Positions 60,353 to 64,000 of a stretch of 64,000 nt of DNA are shown piece by piece. A program made the position numbers and the translations under genes. The DNA is taken from assembly GCA_035647815.1 (NCBI GenBank), contig DASRMR010000029.1:11824-75823 (forward strand), written 5' to 3'. The notes beneath the pieces were generated by a model. It was not told where the DNA came from, ran no database searches, and saw only the letters and a program-made list of their open reading frames with translations. The number at the start of each line of letters is the position of its first letter. The stretch's first letter is position 1. This stretch comes from JAAYRQ01 sp035647815 (lineage in GTDB: Bacteria; Bacillota; Syntrophomonadia; Syntrophomonadales; Syntrophomonadaceae).

Positions 60353-61900
60353 TTAATAACCCCAGTCATCAACTTTCCAATCACTAGTTTTATCATCTCT
60401 TATTAGTATCCATTGATAATCTGTGTAAGTTGAATCTGGATTTAAAACAGGATTATCTCCTGAATCATCAACATAAAAGTTTGATAATAATACCATAACA
60501 TTTTCAGGTTCAATTCCACTTCCTGCACCTTTACCATTTTCTAAATAGATTTTAGTGATTTTATCTGAATTTTCTTCGTTATACCATACCTTGGTTAGAG
60601 TAGAAGCAGGAAAACTAAAATTGTCTTTTACAACTTTTATTGCTGCATTTATCTCTTCTTTAGTAAATTGAGTAGAGTTGCCAATACCTGTTACTTCTTT
60701 ATTACTAACCTTCTGGTGTGAAACAAACAGGTACTCCCCATTTCTTTCCTCTAGAGTAAGCACTCTATCTCCACCACTAGAAAAAGTATCATTATAGAAA
60801 AGTCGAATTAAATTGCCTTCATGCTCTCCTCTGGAAAACTTTATGTTTATTCTGTAATTTGTATCACCATGTAAGTGATAATAAGCATCATATTGAGGAA
60901 GGTAGATAAAATTATCCAATCCAACTTCATTAGTATCAGCAAGCCTTATGCCCATACACTCTGTAAGTATTTGATCCATATTTGAGCGACTATTTTTCTC
61001 ACAGCCACACGGTAGTTCTTCAATACTGCCTGTCATTCCGCTTTTTGCCATGACTGCCTTCAGTTCGTCATCTGTCATTGTTTCACTAATTCCACTACCA
61101 CAGTAAAACAATTCGAATAAGTCAATATCTGCAGGCTCATCATAAAGTGAACTCAAAAACTGATTATGGATATTTAAATAATCCCTATTAAAAAACAAAT
61201 CACCATTAAAATAAGAGAGCTCATCTTCAGTTAATACAACTGTAAGATCTGGTGAAAGTTTTAAGGACATGCTTTTGTAAAGCACTACTGCAGCTTCTGC
61301 TCGGCTAGCATTTCCTTTAGGTTTAAAGGTGTTGTCTGGGTAACCTGTTATTAGGTCATTTCCTACAGCTAAATCTACAGAGTCTTTAGCCCAATCGGAA
61401 ATGTTCTGACTGTCGGCAAAAGTTTTCTTATTTATTAGTTCGGTTAGTTTTGCGGCCTTAACTGCCATTACAGTCATCTGCTCACGAGTTATGAAATCAT
61501 CAGGCCCAAATTCCTTGTCACTATATCCACTGCTAATGCCATGGGCAGCAACAATGCTAATGGTATCTTTCGCCCAGTGTTTCTCAGTGTCGGCAAACAC
61601 TTTACCAGGTTTTGCTTCTAATTCAAATGCCTTGGCAACTATAGTCGCAAATTCAGCTCTAGTAATAGAATTATCCGGTTTAAATGTGCCATCAGGATAT
61701 CCAGTTGTTATTTCTTTTCCAAGCATTTTATTTATAGTTTGCTCTGCCCAATGTCCATGGATATCTGGATATCCTGGAACTAATTGCTCTTCAAGCATTC
61801 CGGGTACATCATTTAGGGTGCTAGCATATGTGACTGGAGCGATGAAAGTTAATGCAAACATTAACATAACTAATAATGCGATTGTTTTGTTCTTCTTCAA
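60353..61900 (-). CDS. S-layer homology (SLH) domain surface protein
   Basis: 515 residues. A signal peptide ends near VTYAS. Three SLH domains (about 45-225) repeat the pattern HWAEQTINKMLGKEITTGYPDGTFKPDNSITRAEFATIVAKAF, with HWAKDTISIVAAHGIS and WAKDSVDLAVGNDLITGYPDNTFKPKG; they bind wall pyruvylated polymer. The remaining about 290 residues are an unrecognised outside domain with a CGCEK Cys pair and mixed alpha/beta pattern. The start is TTG, 8 nt after GGGAGG. Confidence 0.92.
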   Translation of the reverse strand: MKKNKTIALLVMLMFALTFIAPVTYASTLNDVPGMLEEQLVPGYPDIHGHWAEQTINKMLGKEITTGYPDGTFKPDNSITRAEFATIVAKAFELEAKPGKVFADTEKHWAKDTISIVAAHGISSGYSDKEFGPDDFITREQMTVMAVKAAKLTELINKKTFADSQNISDWAKDSVDLAVGNDLITGYPDNTFKPKGNASRAEAAVVLYKSMSLKLSPDLTVVLTEDELSYFNGDLFFNRDYLNIHNQFLSSLYDEPADIDLFELFYCGSGISETMTDDELKAVMAKSGMTGSIEELPCGCEKNSRSNMDQILTECMGIRLADTNEVGLDNFIYLPQYDAYYHLHGDTNYRINIKFSRGEHEGNLIRLFYNDTFSSGGDRVLTLEERNGEYLFVSHQKVSNKEVTGIGNSTQFTKEEINAAIKVVKDNFSFPASTLTKVWYNEENSDKITKIYLENGKGAGSGIEPENVMVLLSNFYVDDSGDNPVLNPDSTYTDYQWILIRDDKTSDWKVDDWGY

Positions 61901-61922
61901 AGTTTGTTCCTCCCTAATTTAA

Positions 61923-62368
61923 TAGTTTAATAATAAAGTGGTAGTCCGTAATTTTACCCCCATCATAACATTCGACAATTTATTTCTATCCCCCTGTCTA
62001 GTTTACAGTTTAACAGAACCTTATTTAGAAAAGAAATTAAGTAAAAATATAGCAGGGCATATAAGAAACTAGCGTCTTGATGGAGGGGGAGGTATATGTT
62101 AATATAAAACTATCATATAGAAATAATCGGAGGAAAATAATGAGCAAGTAAATTCTGGCTTAAATAAAATATACAGTCTTAACAGAAGGTTTTAAGCTTT
62201 TCTGTTATATCTGTTATACCCAGAATGCTTGGTTACTATTTTCTAATCATATATTTTCTGAATTTAAGAATATATACTGTTTAAATTGCTATTAATTAAC
62301 ATAGCTTTGAAAAGCAGTAAGTAACGGGCGTTACTTACTGCTTTATTTTGTTTTCTGGAGGTATTTAA
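61923..62368 (+). promoter_or_regulatory. Long leader of the ABC-F gene with two mini-ORFs and a terminator
   Basis: Two minimal ORFs have strong ribosome sites: MLI-stop at 62096-62107 after GGAGGGGGAGG, and MSK-stop at 62140-62151 after GGAGGA. A further hairpin AACAGAA/TTCTGTT follows at about 62178-62205. A strong terminator (62311-62352) stands just before the ABC-F start codon. The layout fits ribosome-stalling attenuation known for antibiotic-responsive ABC-F genes. Confidence 0.5.
62311..62357 (+). terminator. Intrinsic terminator in the ABC-F leader
   Basis: AAAGCAGTAAGTAAC pairs with GTTACTTACTGCTTT around a GGGC-type loop and is followed by ATTTTGTTTT. It lies 12 bp before the ribosome-site and start of the ABC-F gene, so it would stop transcription unless disrupted. 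Confidence 0.88.
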
Positions 62369-64000
62369 ATGTTAATTAGTTTTCGTAAAATTGACAAAAG
62401 CTTTGCCGGTATAAAAATATTAGATGGTGTAGATATAGACATATGTCGTGGGGATAGAATTGGACTAGTAGGTCGTAATGGTGCGGGTAAAACAACTATA
62501 GCTAATATTTTAGCTAGTGAACTTAATGCTGATGCTGGAACTATTACTACTAGCCGAGAACATATAAGTATAGGCTATTTACGCCAAACTGAGTCTTATC
62601 CTGAAGTGACGTTTAATAAGATGATCCCAGAACAGGAGAGGGGCGAATTTCAGAGAATTACTAGTCATCTAGGGCTAGATAAAGTACGCAATTGGTCTGA
62701 GGAAAGATTGCAAAATCTTAGTGGTGGTGAACGGACTAAGTTTGCTTTAGCTAAAGTATGGGCTTCTAAGCCGGATTTGGTTATCTTAGATGAACCGACT
62801 AACCATATGGATTTTGAAGGTATGAAACACTTAATATCAAAGTTAGAAAATTATCAGGGAGCAGTAATTATTATTTCTCATAATCGTTATTTTTTAGATC
62901 AAACTGTATCTCAAATAGCTGAAATAGAAAATGGAATTATTCGCATATTTCAAGGTAATTACTCTTCATATCGGGAAGCTAAGCAAAAAAATTATGAAAG
63001 CAAGCAACACGCTTATGAATCACAACAAAATGAACAAAGAAAGATTGAAACTGCTATAAACCAGTTACAATCTTGGTCAGGCAAAGCCCATCGGGAATCG
63101 CGACAAAAGGCTCGGCGAACGGGAGGTAGCAAGGAATACTATCGTGCCAAAGCTAAAAGGACTGATCAAGCAGTAAAATCTCAAATTAGAAGATTAGAAA
63201 GGATGTCAGATGAGGGGATAGAGCGTCCGACAAAAGGCAGGAGAGTTAATTTTGTTTTGCAAGCTCCAAAAAGAGGTGGTAGGCGACTACTAGAAGCAGA
63301 TAGAATTAGTAAGTCTTATGGAAAATTACTCTTATTTACAGATAGTTCATTCTATATTAATCGCGGTGAGAAAATAGGCATATTAGGTCCTAATGGTTGT
63401 GGCAAGACAACTTTGATTAAAAACATTTTAGGACAAGAAACTCTAAGTGCCGGAGAGCTATCTATTAGCCCCACAACAAAAATAGCATATGTTAGCCAGG
63501 AGTTACCAGAAGAAGAGAAACATACTCTTAAAGATAAAATTGAAAAGTGGAAATTAGAAAAGCAAAAGGAAGTTTTTGACCTTTTAATACAGCTAGGATT
63601 AACTTATGATCGCCTAAGTGTAAACCTAGAAGATCTTAGTCGGGGTGAGAGAATGAAGATAGATATTGCTTTAGCTATCATGGGCGAATACGACTTACTT
63701 ATTCTCGATGAACCGACTAACCATCTCGACCTACCTAGTCGTGAAGCTTTAGAAGATAGTCTTATAATGTTTCAAGGTACTATAATTATCATTTCTCATG
63801 ACCGCTATCTTTTAAAACGAGTTTGTGATCATATGTTGGTTTTTGATAAACATAAAATTAACCGCATAGAAGGTAACTTAGAAGATTATTTAGCTAAACA
63901 AAGTGAGAATAAAGGTGGAGCAAATATAGATAAAGCAAAAAGAGATGAGGAACTACTATTATTGGAAAATAATATCTCCCGAGTAATTAGTGAATTAAGT
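62369..64000 (+). CDS. ABC-F family ATPase (ribosome-protection type), 3' end outside window
   Basis: The frame is open for 544 codons to the window edge. Two nucleotide-binding domains are seen: Walker A GRNGAGKTT, signature LSGGERTK and Walker B LVILDEPTNHMD; then GPNGCGKTT, the variant signature LSRGERMK, and LLILDEPTNHLD. A basic linker (SGKAHRESRQKARRTGGSKEYY) separates them, and no transmembrane helices occur, as in Vga/Lsa/VmlR-type proteins that remove antibiotics from ribosomes. The start ATG follows GGAGG. A non-resistance translation-factor role is also possible. Confidence 0.93.
   Translation, partial: MLISFRKIDKSFAGIKILDGVDIDICRGDRIGLVGRNGAGKTTIANILASELNADAGTITTSREHISIGYLRQTESYPEVTFNKMIPEQERGEFQRITSHLGLDKVRNWSEERLQNLSGGERTKFALAKVWASKPDLVILDEPTNHMDFEGMKHLISKLENYQGAVIIISHNRYFLDQTVSQIAEIENGIIRIFQGNYSSYREAKQKNYESKQHAYESQQNEQRKIETAINQLQSWSGKAHRESRQKARRTGGSKEYYRAKAKRTDQAVKSQIRRLERMSDEGIERPTKGRRVNFVLQAPKRGGRRLLEADRISKSYGKLLLFTDSSFYINRGEKIGILGPNGCGKTTLIKNILGQETLSAGELSISPTTKIAYVSQELPEEEKHTLKDKIEKWKLEKQKEVFDLLIQLGLTYDRLSVNLEDLSRGERMKIDIALAIMGEYDLLILDEPTNHLDLPSREALEDSLIMFQGTIIIISHDRYLLKRVCDHMLVFDKHKINRIEGNLEDYLAKQSENKGGANIDKAKRDEELLLLENNISRVISELS

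Overview
The window is a low-GC Gram-positive chromosome segment, most likely from a strictly anaerobic clostridial or syntrophomonad-type Firmicute. Evidence is AT-rich codon use, strong GGAGG ribosome sites with many GTG/TTG starts, Firmicute-type neighbourhoods (cdaA-cdaR-glmM-glmS, SpoIID-like lipoprotein, SLH protein) and oxygen-sensitive or oxygen-defence enzymes (clostridial ferredoxin, rubrerythrin, flavodiiron protein, activase/dehydratase of the 2-hydroxyacyl-CoA type, 2-enoate-reductase-like flavoenzyme). An intact ectoine pathway and a BCCT carrier suggest a saline or fluctuating-osmolarity habitat. The genus cannot be named from sequence alone.

Layout: 1-259 tail of a sensor kinase; 327-2324 flavin/Fe-S enoate reductase; 2.5-6.9 kb housekeeping (deoxynucleoside kinase, CPBP protease, zinc ribbon, ComFB, RNase HI, hexapeptide acyltransferase, YkgJ-type cysteine cluster protein); 7.1-10.9 kb SpoIID-like lipoprotein, trmL, a REC-GGDEF protein, a short ferredoxin, thiN; 10.96-15.6 kb the cyclic-di-AMP/amino-sugar operon cdaA-cdaR-glmM, then a glmS ribozyme and a GlmS that has only the isomerase half; 16.9-20.1 kb two near-identical c-di-AMP riboswitches, the first in front of an orphan EctB tail, the second in front of ectABC; 20.2-24 kb a chemotaxis receptor and a BCCT carrier; 24-29.8 kb a 1435-residue activase/dehydratase-type protein, TetR regulator, rubrerythrin; 30-34.3 kb a CBS-domain membrane protein and two tandem MATE carriers.

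34.35-45.3 kb is a compact metabolic block (hydantoinase A/B-like pair, FadR-type regulator, small LPXTG protein interrupted by an in-frame TGA, and a complete DMSO-reductase-type molybdoenzyme with Fe-S subunit, membrane anchor and TorD-like chaperone). It is bracketed by a 50-bp direct repeat that is the 3' end of the flanking hemolysin III gene, as if the block had been inserted there.

45-64 kb carries hemolysin III, a YgiQ radical SAM protein, a PlsC-like acyltransferase, a NitT/TauT-type ABC importer, a large acyl-CoA dehydrogenase, a methyltransferase, a flavodiiron protein with an extra Fe-S tail, DegV, a two-component system, an SLH protein and the start of an ABC-F ATPase preceded by mini-ORFs and a terminator.

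System view: c-di-AMP made by CdaA would be read by the two riboswitches 5-7 kb downstream that gate ectoine synthesis, so synthase and sensor for one osmotic circuit sit together. No transposase, integrase, CRISPR array or tRNA/rRNA gene was recognised.
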